Assembly (NCBI RefSeq): GCF_015832195.1
Contig: NC_052028.1
Coordinates: 6,367,501 to 6,431,500, forward strand
From: Motacilla alba alba
Taxonomy: Eukaryota; Chordata; Aves; Passeriformes; Motacillidae
DNA length: 64,000 bases
Direction of reading: 5' to 3'
A program made the translations under genes and the position numbers. Shown here one piece after another: positions 25,801-37,257 of the stretch (the first letter of the stretch is position 1; every line of letters begins with the position of its first letter). The notes under the pieces were generated by a model. That model was not told the origin of the DNA, searched no databases, and saw nothing but the letters and a program-made list of their open reading frames with translations.

Positions 25801-27966
25801 CAAGTGTTGAAGTAAAACCTCCTATATCAGCCTCATATAAGGAGTAAGTTTATCCCCTGGGCAGGAACAGAAGAGGGGATGTCTCAAAGTGCTCAACCCT
25901 CAGAAAGGAGGGGCTGTTTAAGGGTGGATTTGCTCCTCGGTCAGCTCTTGCTAGCAAATTTTAGCTACCCTGTTATGAGCAGGTTAAGAGTGTGTTTAGA
26001 CTTGTCAAGGTAGGTCTCTGAACTAAAAAAGTCACTTGGATATCTGATGAATGCCCTTATTCATCAACCCTCAGAATATTCTTGGCTCTGATGTCGACTT
26101 TTACTACACCATAATCACTATTCTGTGAGACAAGAGAATTTCATGGGAATTACGTTGTTTGACTTTCCCTAGAGGACAGGCACTTCAGAAATCATCCTGC
26201 TAAAAACAACACACAGTCATAATCCATTATAGAAATTTCTTTGAAGAAATAATCCAAATTCATTATGTAATATATTGGCATCTTCAGTATCTCAAATGGT
26301 AGTATGTTTTCTTTTTCTTTGTGCAGCAAATATGGCATATTTAGCAAGTTCTGAAATAGGTTTTTTAAAAAATTGCTATCTATTACAGATTATCATAGAG
26401 ATGTTGAAAGGATTATTGAGCATTTGACAGAAAGTTCAGGATTTAGGATATTCTTGAGGAATAGCTGTGCTGGAGGTTTATGTTGCAGAGACTAAGAGTG
26501 TTAGGACATAACTCACTAGTGATTACTTGCCAGCTGGGACAAAGAAGCCTCTCCGAAATGGTGACCTGAAAGTGAGCCTGTAAATAAACAGAAAAGCTTC
26601 ATTTCCCAAGAAAGCAAGTATTTGGTCAGAGTCCTCAGGGATTCTTTAGATTTTCATTCCTAAAATTCTGCTTTTTTTGTAATTATATTCATATGATGCA
26701 AATCAGCCCATTACATCTTACTTTCTAGAGCAGTAAATTAAACTCTTAATCAACAAATCAACACACTATAAAGAATTTTAGTTTCTTATCTCAGTTCTAA
26801 TCTAGATACCAGTCAGTAAACAGAGGCAAAGATCAGTCTTGTGGTACTCATTGCTTTTGTCTGTGGAAGAGATTCTAATTTTCTGCAGTTAATGTTTTCT
26901 AAATGATCCAGCACTAGAAAAAGATTTTACTGGGTTAGCAATGAGGCTGTGCTCCTTGAAATGTCGCTTTGCATTAGAATTACCATTTCTCACAACTCTA
27001 ATGAAAAACAAAGCAAACCCTCAAATCATTAATGCATTTCCAATCATTGATTTTGTTCTTGCTTTTGCTTTTTCCCTAGTTAAAGTATTTTATCATTATT
27101 AATATTTTATCCATACCTTTGAATAGAGTCATAAACCATCTAAAAATTGCATACCTCTTCTGATTTTTTTGTTTTGTTTCATTTGTCAGTTTTTTTGGCT
27201 AGGTTTGTTTGGTTTTTTTTTCATACAGAAAAAGAGTACTAGGCTACATGGCTCCCTAGTAACAGTCAATTACTGTGAAAAGTTAGCTTCTAGCTGGATA
27301 TTTACCAAAATCTCTGTCCTTCAACTGCTATTTCAAATGCCTCAGCTAATTTTGTAGCCATCTACACTGAATGCCAACAAACACTTGGTAATTTTCAATG
27401 GCTAAGTCCCTCCTAATCCTTCCTGTGTCATCTTAAATTATTTGAATTGCTGCTTAGCATTGTGTTGTCAGCAGTTTTGTAACTCTTTTCCTTGATTCTA
27501 TCAGCTAAATTGTTCCTATAAAGAGCATCAGGACACAAAATGGACTAGAAATACAAACCAGCTTAAGAGCACTGTCTAAACACTCATCCCTGAAGAGTTT
27601 CATACAGGTTTCATAATGCCTTTGGCATAGACGAACTGCAGATCTTTATTGTGTTTCCCAGTAAATGTTTGAAGGACAGAAGCAACTCAAGCATCCTTCA
27701 GAAATGTGTCATTATGCTATAGCAGCAATTAGACAATAGTCACTGTTGCAGTCTGCAGCAAGGTCATTCCTGTGAGGTCTAGGTTAATACATCTGAGCAC
27801 TGTCCAGTCTGAGCAATATTCAGTGTTTCATTACGATTTTTCTGTTCAAAATTTCCTTGGGAAATGATCCTAATTTTCCTAGTTTTTCATACCCAATACA
27901 GTATGAAGCACAATTGGTTGTTTTTATGTGTGTGTTTTATGTAGAAGAAGACTGATAGCAAAAGTT

Positions 27967-27983
27967 AAAAAAAAAAAAAAAAA
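27967..27983. repeat. Poly-A run (17)
   Basis: Uninterrupted run of 17 A. No target-site duplication or retroposed sequence was recognised next to it. Confidence 0.95.
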
Positions 27984-30900
27984 GCTGAAGTCCCCTCTCT
28001 CCCAAACTGGAAATAGTCATGATTAAGAAATTTCTCAGAGCATGGACATTTTCAAAATATTCCCTTTTTAAGAAACACAAGAAAATTTCCATTGCAAGCT
28101 CTTGGTGTGCTGGGGGTTACAGCAATGACTGTGCTGGGCCTTCACAGAGTTGGGACCCATGACAAACTCCTTGTGGCAGCCTGCCACAGAGAAAATCCAC
28201 AGATGTTATGGGAGTGTTTCTAAACACTGTTATTCAATATCCAGCCATCTCAAAAAGAAGACATGGTCTGACATTCTGCAACAGGAACTACCTTATATTA
28301 TTCTTTAAAGAATGGCTATATTGCAGATAAAGCTGAGGTATAAAAATGGTCCAAAAGCATAACCATAGGATCAGTTAATCTGTAACAGACTTTAGCTATT
28401 ATATTTCAGTTACATTTTTTTTCCTCCCAGATGTGCACTCTAGTAGGGATTTGAACATCCTTCTCATCAGATGCCCATGAACAGATGCATTTTGACTTTA
28501 AAATAATTCACACCATCTCCACTTTTAAAGTCTCCAGCTCCAATTTCTAGTCAGAGCAATAAGAATTTACCAAATGTAGCAAGAGGTCTGAACTGCAATG
28601 AACATTACTTCCAAGAGTAAGGTCTACTGAGACTATAATACTCATAATACCAACTTTATTAAGGAATGAACTGATGTAGTAAGACATTTCTGAGAGTTTA
28701 AAATAACTTTTAGGGTTTTAATATGGTATAAAAGATGTCTGCAGTCTTTAAACTTATCAGATGTGTAGAATAGTACAGTGAAATGAAAATAAGTCAGTAT
28801 GTCTGGGAGAAAATTTATTGGAAAGCAGTGATTTTTTTTTCTATATTCTCTCTTTACCGAAATTAATTTCCAGTGATTATTGGCAAGTAAAGCTTAAAAA
28901 GTGTTATTTTCTGGGTTCTTGTTTATCATAGTACTTAATAAAAAACAAAGGGCAAAACCAAAATATTTTCCCTTGCTACTTTAGAGCAACTAAGCCATTA
29001 ACCTTTCACATATTGTTGACCTCTTGACTCCAACAGACTAATACAAGACTAAATGTGTGAAGTATCCGAGTTTCAAAGAAACACCACAGTTAAGTGTTTC
29101 ATTGTTCTTTTATCTTTTGGGTTGAAATAGTCAATAAGTGGGAAAATTACTCTTAATGATATCTGGTTGTTTTCCACTATGAAAAAATCTCTTTCATACT
29201 TGTTTTCTCTCAGTGCAGTTTATTGACCTTCTCAAGTAAACACCATTTAATGTAGAGCAAGAAAAATAGCTTTTAACTATAAACCAGTCATACTAGTGTT
29301 AAGAATTAACTGCCGAGTTCCTAAACTGAGAAACAGAATGAAGGAAAAGCCTAGCTCAGATACATGTGCTTAATGTCTTGAGATATTATGTACAGTTACA
29401 TATCCCCATTGTTTCAGACTGAGAGTTTATTTTTTAGTAATACAGTTTACAGTAGGTTTTTTTTGGTTGCATTTCTGCTTGTATTCTTTCTACCAAACTC
29501 AGACTAACTGAACTCAGGTTGAGGCTTTGATTGTTCTTTTTCCCATTGTTTCAACAGATTTCTCACTTTGTTCTGCTGCATCCAAATCTGATTCTTTTGT
29601 GTTGGGTAGATTCTTCAGGCACAATTTGTACATGTGAGGGCTGTGGTTAACATCTCAGGGAGCATGGTTTAATACTGGTGTTGAGGACCCACGTGCCATT
29701 GTGAGTGTTTGGGGATCTTCCCTTGACCAAGTTCATGCATGCTAGCAAGTGTTTGAGCTCCTCAAGGCTTCCCTCCAATTTAGTTTTCTTCCAAAGAAAT
29801 CTGGTTTGTACAAGCTGAGAGCACTCTGCAGTGCACACCAAAGCATGCTGGGTTGCAGGAGCCAGGAGTTTTTGTTTTAGAAGTGCATTCCTGGGTCAAA
29901 CTAAAAACGTAGTGTGGATGCAGCAATGGATTTTGTGTATATGTGGTGGTGTTTGTGCTCTGAAGTTGTTCTTTGTTTTGCTCCACTAAGATTAACCTTT
30001 CTGCTAACATTTCTGCTACGTTCTTTATGTTGCTTACATAACAATACAGCTCTATCTGAGAAGATAATACTTCATGCTCTTGGTTCTAAAGGTCCTTGCT
30101 CAAATTCTCCTGTGTCTCATTTAGTTTGACAAAACTCAGTTCATAGCCTGCAGTCCAAAGCGTGTCATCAGTCACAGGATGGTAACCCAATCAGATAGAA
30201 GATGCTACATGCTTTAGGCAGTCTTCTTTATTTTCTGCTGTGCTCTTTGAATGTTATTCTGCTGTGCTGGATGAACTCTCAAGTACATACTCAAAAAGAT
30301 GTTCCTTTGATTACATCACTTAGTTTTGACAGAGTTCATTAAAGTCAGTGTGAGGCTTTTCATTGATTTTTGGTGGGATTTGGTCAGAATCTCAGGCTCC
30401 TCTAACTTCTAGATCTCACCCATAGTTTGTCTGTTTCTGAGAATATTTCTGTATTCATCATCTGCAACCCTATCTGTGTTCTGATAACCTTGCTGTGAAT
30501 GTTCTCTTACCCATTAATGCTGTCTCATTCAGTCTAGTTAAACTAAAATATCAGTTAACATGACCCAAGATAGCAAAATGTCCGGATGACAGTTGGTTGC
30601 TTTTCTTGTGTAGCACCTTTTTCTTGTTCTTTTGTCTTTTTGTAGTATTTTATAGTTCCATCTCCAGATAGTTGTCTGAAAAGTAACTGTTTTGAATTTA
30701 TTTTCATTTAAAACCCACAGTTTCATGCAGCTCACAAAATACCCCTTCAGTCTGTAAATGCTTTGATATGGAATGAGATAGTTTTTATTCTTAGATAATG
30801 ATCTGTCAGAATCCCAGATGATCACAGAATCCCAGCACAGATTTTGTTGCGTGCTCCTGTCCAATTCACCTTTTTTCGTCCGAGCATTGAGTCACTGTCA

Positions 30901-32420
30901 GCTTCTGGTTGTCTTGTCTCTGTTTCTTATTCATGAAATCATTTGACAGTCTATTAGTTCACTTCCTTAGATTTACTTGCTGTGTTATCATCTTTAGAGG
31001 AGCAGTTAATAAAAAATGTTTTCTTCCTTGCTGCAGTATAGCCTGGTTTAGAATACCAAAAGAACATAGAGAAATGTTGACATTTCAGCAGCTCATGCAT
31101 TCTATAAAAAAATCTTACAGATTAAATATTGGCTAGAATAAACGTAATTCATTCTACCTTAATACATGTTAAAAACTACTTTGGTGTTAAAAAAATCTAA
31201 TTGGCCACAGCTGAGTCAGCCAATGGAGAAATAGACTGGAATAATGAAGAATTTGAATTTTGTAATACTAGTTGGATTTTTTTGTTTTGATGAGGGGAGA
31301 GTCAGTGAGTTATTACCATGAGTATCTTTGCTTAATTGAAGTAGTTGCCTCACAAACACTTAGAAGTCAAACTGCATGTCTTATCCTGGTTAATTAATTA
31401 CATTAATTACCTTTCTAAGCACTGTAAACTTTCCTTCCTTGAAATATGTTTAGACTGAAAATTGTGAGTTTTTGATTCACTGGTTTTATTTCAGGAGGGG
31501 ACTTTACAAAGTAAGTGGGATTTGACATCAGTTTTGTTCTGATTTTTGAGGCTACTCTAAAGTGTAAATATCAGCTCTGGCTGAAGAGGCATCTGTGCAT
31601 ATTCTGGCTGATTACCCTCAGCCTATTCTGCCACAGAAATTTTGGAGTAGAGTTGCCTTCTCCTGTCTGCTGCTCAGGTGTGCACTTGTGTTACAGTGAG
31701 AGGCAGAAAATACATCATTTTCATGCTGGTGCAGAAGCTGGATGAGAGAAGAGACCTTTAGCTCTTGTTGCAGCTGAGTGGCTCAAACACTCCAAGGCTG
31801 TTTCCCTCTGAGGACACAGCAGACAATCAAAGGGAGCAGCAACAGCTCAGTTACCAAGTGCTCTCAGCTCCACCTAAGGGACCCCAGCAGCCTAACAGTG
31901 CCTGGTAGAAATAGCTTACTTTACTGCCTTGTTCCAAGAGATGTCATGACATCCTGTATTTATCCTATAGGCTGGCAATTCTGTACAGCTTTAGCAAAGA
32001 AAGTGTTTTCTGGATCTTCTTTTTCTACAATTCCTGGTACAGAAGCATTCTACCCCATTCCTGGGACCCTGAGAATTATCTTAGTTCAAGTAAGAAAATA
32101 ATAATGCATCCGTTAGAATATAATAATGCACCCATTTTCCAGGCTTGCTTTATCATCAAACCCATCAGCCTTGCATGAGAAGGAAGTGTGTGGTAGCCTC
32201 TTTCAACACTGAGGAGTAATTACTTTTTGTTGTTGTGGAAAGTAACTTCTCTCCATGTTAATATCAAAAAGATAACTGATGGAATGGCTTAGAAGTTTTT
32301 CTCCCTTGTTAGAACTGATAATATGTTTTGTAATACAAATTGAATTTAAGAATAATATCCCTGTAGTGTTAAACTAGTAGAGAACTATTAATTTCTTAGT
32401 ATTTTTCCTATCTGCAGCTG

Positions 32421-32460
32421 CTGTCTCTGTATGGGCTCCTCTGTCTCTGTATGGGCTCCT
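32421..32460. repeat. Perfect tandem duplication, 20 bp x 2
   Basis: The unit starting CTGTCTCTGTATGG occurs twice with no mismatch. Perfect identity in otherwise unremarkable DNA indicates a recent slippage-type event, or a variable copy number between individuals. Confidence 0.95.
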
Positions 32461-33313
32461 CTCCACTTTTCATAGTGGAAAATATGACACTAGACATGTG
32501 TCCAGTAGACAGGAACATTTGCCAGTGCCACATTGTGTTCATGTCTCAGCTTCCTGGCTCATGTTTACTTCTTTTGACCATAACTTGGTGTGGTTTGGTT
32601 CCCTCTCCCACAGAAGACTCCCTGCTCTAGGATACCATCCCTGTATGATAACACAGCATGTTCCCATCCTTGGCAGGGCTTGTGAGGAAGCAGATTGAGC
32701 ACTTTTTGAATGTGTGGAACTGATCTAAGGAACATTATCTTTTTAGGAACCATGACAGTAATTCATACTGTTAATGATTCAATACAGGGAAATAAGTTTC
32801 CCAGATTGTAGTTGGAAGGCAAGAGGAAATTGTCTCCTCAAGATCTTTTAATAGCCCAGTTATCAGATTAGCAATCTGTTAGCAGCCTGGACTGTCATGA
32901 GCTGGAACCCACGCACAATATGAGCTGTCATTTATTCTTAGAAACAGAAAGAAAATTGAGAAAAAAAATTAAAAAAAAATTTTGCCTCAAATAGTGTAAA
33001 AGTTACCTTGTAATACTGGAACTATGCTCCATCATCACCGGGATCCAGGAGGGCCATAGATAACTGCACTGCAAGAGGAAAGCTGAAATAAAAGGGGGCT
33101 AAAAAAAATCCAAACCAAAGATCCTAACAAAATAAAAGGAATCCTTTGGCATATCCTTGAGCTCCTGTAGAGAAAACAAAAGTAACATGCACTGTGCTTT
33201 TAGAGACTTAGGGTCCCCAATACTATCAGAGTGAACAGACCACAGAAGTAGCATGGAATTTTTAAACTTTATTTACCTGAGAGCATTTGAAATGCAGGAA
33301 CCTTGTTACTAGC

Positions 33314-33336
33314 ACAATCCTGTTTTTCAGGATTGT
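33314..33336. repeat. Perfect hairpin with T5 loop
   Basis: ACAATCCTG (33314-33322), five T, then CAGGATTGT (33328-33336). The arms are exactly complementary. It may be a chance structure; no RNA gene features such as box motifs surround it. Confidence 0.85.
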
Positions 33337-35570
33337 ATCTTACTTTCTCGGGGTTTTTGTTTGTTTTGTTTTGTTTCATTGTTGTTGTGTTTTGTTGTGG
33401 GTTTTTAATGGTGCCAGAATCTCTGACATGTTGATTTTATGCCACATCATGGCATGACTTGAGTAGAATATGGGGTTAACTGGTTAATTCTGGGTGAGAT
33501 CATTCAAACTGTGTCTTCAGCAGGTGAGCCCTTCTGGAATATTGCCAAATACCTGAAATGCTTGGTACAGCAGCTGGAAAGAGTTTGGAATTGGAGACTG
33601 TCAGCAGAGTCCCCTGTATTGCTCATTTATTTATAACTCAAAATTATCTCTATAAAATGAACAGAAGTCCGGTAACAACTTCTGCCTCTGTCAAAAGTTG
33701 GCTTTGATTCCTATTTCTAGAAACTCCATCTCACAAGCCCTCTTATGTTTTGTTTAAACTTTTGTTTAGTCAGTCTTGGCTACTCCCTGCAGATCAAAAA
33801 AATAAATAAGATGACTTTATAAAATACTTATTTTTCTACTCCTACGCATTTATTGTGAACAATCAGTTTATTAAACACTTGCAGAGGTAATATGAAAATC
33901 TTTTACAGAGTTCACAGTTTGAAATAAGACACTTTGAGGGTGACTCTTTGATCTGCTGGAAAAACTGTATTAGGTCTATGTTTTTGATAGCTACCAGAAT
34001 TATTCCATAGGCTCTGTAATTGATCCTTCTTTCCTATTCTTCGAATGATAGCTGAGATTGTTTTATTTCACAATTGCTTTGTGGTAAAATAAACTCAGTG
34101 AGAACTGTAAAAGCTGTAAGAACCTTTAAAGAACTTCTACAAAATAGTTTTCTTTTTCAAAATCTTTTTGTCAGCATGCTGTCACTCCATGTGGCTGTCA
34201 CAGCAGAACGAATTTTCCTAAAATATGATGGTGTTGTTTTTTTAGCTGTGGTGAGATTTGGTGTGCACTGACACAGGTGATCATACACAGCTCTGTGTGA
34301 TAGTAGTGAGCAGTGCCTAGAAAGCCAATTTGCTCTGCTAGTTTACAGCTGAATGATTTTCCTATATCTCTGGAAACAACTGATATGACAGAATGGGACT
34401 GAAATGAAGCAGTGTATATTAATTCTTAAATCTTCTTCATTTCCTCAGCCTCCCATGAGAGGTTTCATATTAGCTCTGTGGTTTTCTAAGCTGTACTTTC
34501 ACAGCTCTCCATAATGCAAACAACTGCATGAGATGGATTGCTGTGAACTGGGAACAATCTGGACACCTCACTGTCCTTTTACAGACAAATGTGACTAAGA
34601 TAGGTAATTGAAAATCAAGGCAGATGAAAAATTTAAGGACTATTTTAGTTCATGAGAAACAGAGCTTGGACAATTCTTTTATTAACTTACATTTAAGGTG
34701 AATACTGCAAGACAATGTTTCTGGGTTGAAAATTACATGATTCTTCTTTAATTTTTGTTCTCCATTGAGCATATTTAGGCTTTCAATATAAATTTGCATG
34801 AGCGAATATTTTTAAATGGATGGAGTACTTTGGACTATGGAAAAGCATTGAAATGGACTGCTCTGCATTGCCATGCCTGTGGTGCCTCTAGCAGGGAAAC
34901 AAGAGCAAACAGCTGACTTCCTAGGATGTGGTGATGCAGCATGGTGGTGCCCAGTGTATTCACCCCTCTCAAGCACTCAGTAGCATTTTGTTTTCTAATG
35001 CTGAAAGCAAATATAATCTCCCTTGGATGCTTCATGCAGGAAGTTGTTTGATTAGTCTGTTCATTTCCTGCGTAGCTGTTAGATAACTAAGAAAATTCTC
35101 TGGGTAGTTATTTTCCAAACTTCTATGGTATTACAATTCAGTCACCCAGTGACTAAAAATTCTGGCAGAAGACTCATTTCATTACTATAGGCTTAGAAGA
35201 AATTAAATGAAAGATGTCAGGCTTTCATTGAAACATGTAAAATATGCATGAGCCTACTGAATTTAGTAAGTATGGAAATTTACCCAAGTCAAAGTGAAAT
35301 AACCTGTTTTGATGCTTGTTTCAGTGGTCTTTAAGTACATTCAGTATGGCACTGCATTCCTAATAGCCAGACTGTCATACACACTGTTAGACATAGAGGT
35401 CAGGATTATTTGCTTGTAAAAAGTGACTCAGTTAAATTTCCTCTCATAATGCATTTTTGGTTTGGCATTGTGAAATTCTATTCGATATCAGGAAAACTGT
35501 TTTGTTCTCCTGGTTGCTACTATCATGATGTCTAATTTTATTTATCTGTAAGCATTTTTCATATTTCCAG

Positions 35571-35636
35571 GAGGTATCTGGCAAAAAGTCAGCCCTTCTT
35601 TACTGCATTTTAAATGTCACTGAGGCAGAGACTGAG
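35571..35636 (+). other. Possible 66-nt in-frame cassette exon (tentative)
   Basis: The segment is preceded by a pyrimidine-rich stretch ending TTTCCAG and followed by a strong donor, GAG|GTAAGA. It is 66 nt, exactly 22 codons. Frame 0 is open throughout, while both other plus frames contain a stop. The peptide begins EVSGKK, includes an N-V-T glycosylation sequon and ends TEAETE. I do not recognise the family. No neighbouring exon was identified, so the segment would be an isolated exon between large introns. Pairs of good splice sites at exon-like spacing also arise by chance in a window of this size, so this stays tentative. Confidence 0.22.
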
Positions 35637-37257
35637 GTAAGAAACTGTGTTTGGCAATGTGACTGTGTGAGGATCTGTCTCCACCCAGATTGTTAACTGT
35701 TGTTTATGTTCAGTGACTCTGAAAAGGGGTGCAGTAACGGCAGGGGAAAAGAGAAAAATAAAACCCCAGCCAACAACCCATTGTTAGCCATTATGAGCAT
35801 TACTGTTAAAAATTACATTTCTTTAAAAAAGGGTCTTTGGTCTAGAGTGCTAAGAGGAGAAGGGCTGACAGGAAAAGCCTGCTGCCATCTCCTGTTTAAT
35901 AGCAATGAATAATAAATTGTTTTATCCAATGTATAGTTTGCAGTGACCAGCTATGACCAATGTTTAGTTTAGCAATTTATCCAGAGCACCTCCTAGGGGC
36001 AGCATTTTAACAAAGTTAGTAGTGTCCCACCCTGAGGCAGCTGGACTGAGTGTTACACAGCTCAGAATGTAAACCATATCGTATTGATGAGCTGATGGTG
36101 TAGATGAAAGAAAGGAGGTGTTGTCAGAAGGTTATTCAGCTGCACACCAGACAAATTATAAGTGATCAGACCAGACAATTTTACCAGACAAATGTGATTT
36201 TATCTACTGATAGGATGTTCTTTTCAATATTTTAAAGTGTTTTTTCTCCAAGTGGATGAGCAAGAAAATAAATGAACAGTGAAATGCAGATGTTCAAATA
36301 TATATGGCTTATTAATTAGGGCTATTGCAGCAGCTTTCAGTGGGTCTCAAATGTGCCAATAACAACTTAAAATGAGGATTGTATTTTAAAAGAAAATTTC
36401 CTGTTCTTTAAACATGACAGTTTTGTTCTACATCATTTAATTCAGTAATCAAAATCTCCATTTTAAAAATCATTGCTCTTCTCACTTCTCATGAGCAGAA
36501 TGCAAAATATTCTTTTCCCATTTAAATTATTTAATAATCTTTACTGCAAAATGTAACACTGCTCTTTGATTCCAAATGAATGGATCCCTATATTATCTCA
36601 ACTTTTAATGAGAAGGTACTCTGTGATTTTGACAAGAAAATTTCAGTATGCATGTGAGCTTGAAGCAGAAGGAAAAAAAAATTAAATGGGAAGGTTGGAG
36701 GAATCTCAATAAGTTTGTCATTAAATCTTGAAAAGTGAAACACTGACTAGGTTCCAGCTGCCTGTTTGGCCATAAATGTACCCAACTGTACCAGGGTGTC
36801 AAATTGCCCTTTCAAGACTGGAAGAGGCTGTAGTTTCTGAGCATGGGCAGGGGGTGAGTTATGTGCCAGGTACACTTCTCTCCAGAGGCAGAAGGAGAAA
36901 ACAGGAGCCCCCTGCACTCGACTTGTTTAAGGGCTGGTGTCTGACCACTGACAGGGCTGGTGTCTGACCACTGACACTGAGTGAATTTGATAATGTCACT
37001 GTCCACAGTATTCATGTTTCTCCAGTCACTGTATTCCCAGAAACAGCACAGGCTTTGCAACACCTCTGTCACCTTGATGTGTCTCTGTATGTGTGTATAC
37101 ACATGTTTAATATATGAAAATCCCACATTATAAAAATTATTGTGTTACAGCAGACAAAAATAGCATTTATTATTAGAAATAATGAGGGAGAAAATATTGC
37201 TGTCAAAATGCACGCTGTATAGAAATTAGTTTTCACCTGTTGTTGTAATTGAAGCTT
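35637..37257. other. Unique AT-rich non-coding DNA
   Basis: No gene is supported. It contains three copies of the 9-mer ACCAGACAA at 36146, 36170 and 36183. An AT-rich tract at about 36300-36560 looks like conserved non-coding sequence by texture only. A perfect 23-bp tandem duplication lies at 36931-36976. The minus-strand 104-codon frame at 36812-37126 runs across that duplication and is not credible as a gene. Confidence 0.5.
36931..36976. repeat. Perfect tandem duplication, 23 bp x 2
   Basis: The unit beginning GGGCTGGTGTCTGACC is repeated once with no mismatch. The 23-bp unit is not a multiple of three. It is likely recent and could vary in copy number. Confidence 0.95.

Larger units (their letters stand above)
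18063..35570. other. Unique AT-rich non-coding DNA, no supported gene
   Basis: This stretch carries no gene I can defend. Homopolymers occur at about 18123-18134 (T), 18150-18161 (A), 22847-22860 (14 A) and 27967-27983 (17 A). A locally GC-richer patch lies at about 21830-21990, where frames on both strands stay open (165 codons plus, 77 codons minus); such mutual openness reflects few stop codons, not coding. The 133-codon frame at 19747-20148 lacks recognisable motifs. Other details are a terminal-exon-like segment at 18636, a 14-bp palindrome at 19511, a microexon-like motif at 31495, a perfect 20-bp tandem duplication at 32421 and a T-loop hairpin at 33314. A G/T-rich simple stretch lies at about 33353-33410. 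Confidence 0.5.

Noticed and set aside
30815..30870. Possible minus-strand CR1 tail at ATCACAGAATCCCAG
   Set aside because: The short word resembles a CR1 end but the expected GGTTGGAAGGGACC segment is missing, so there is not enough to call an element.
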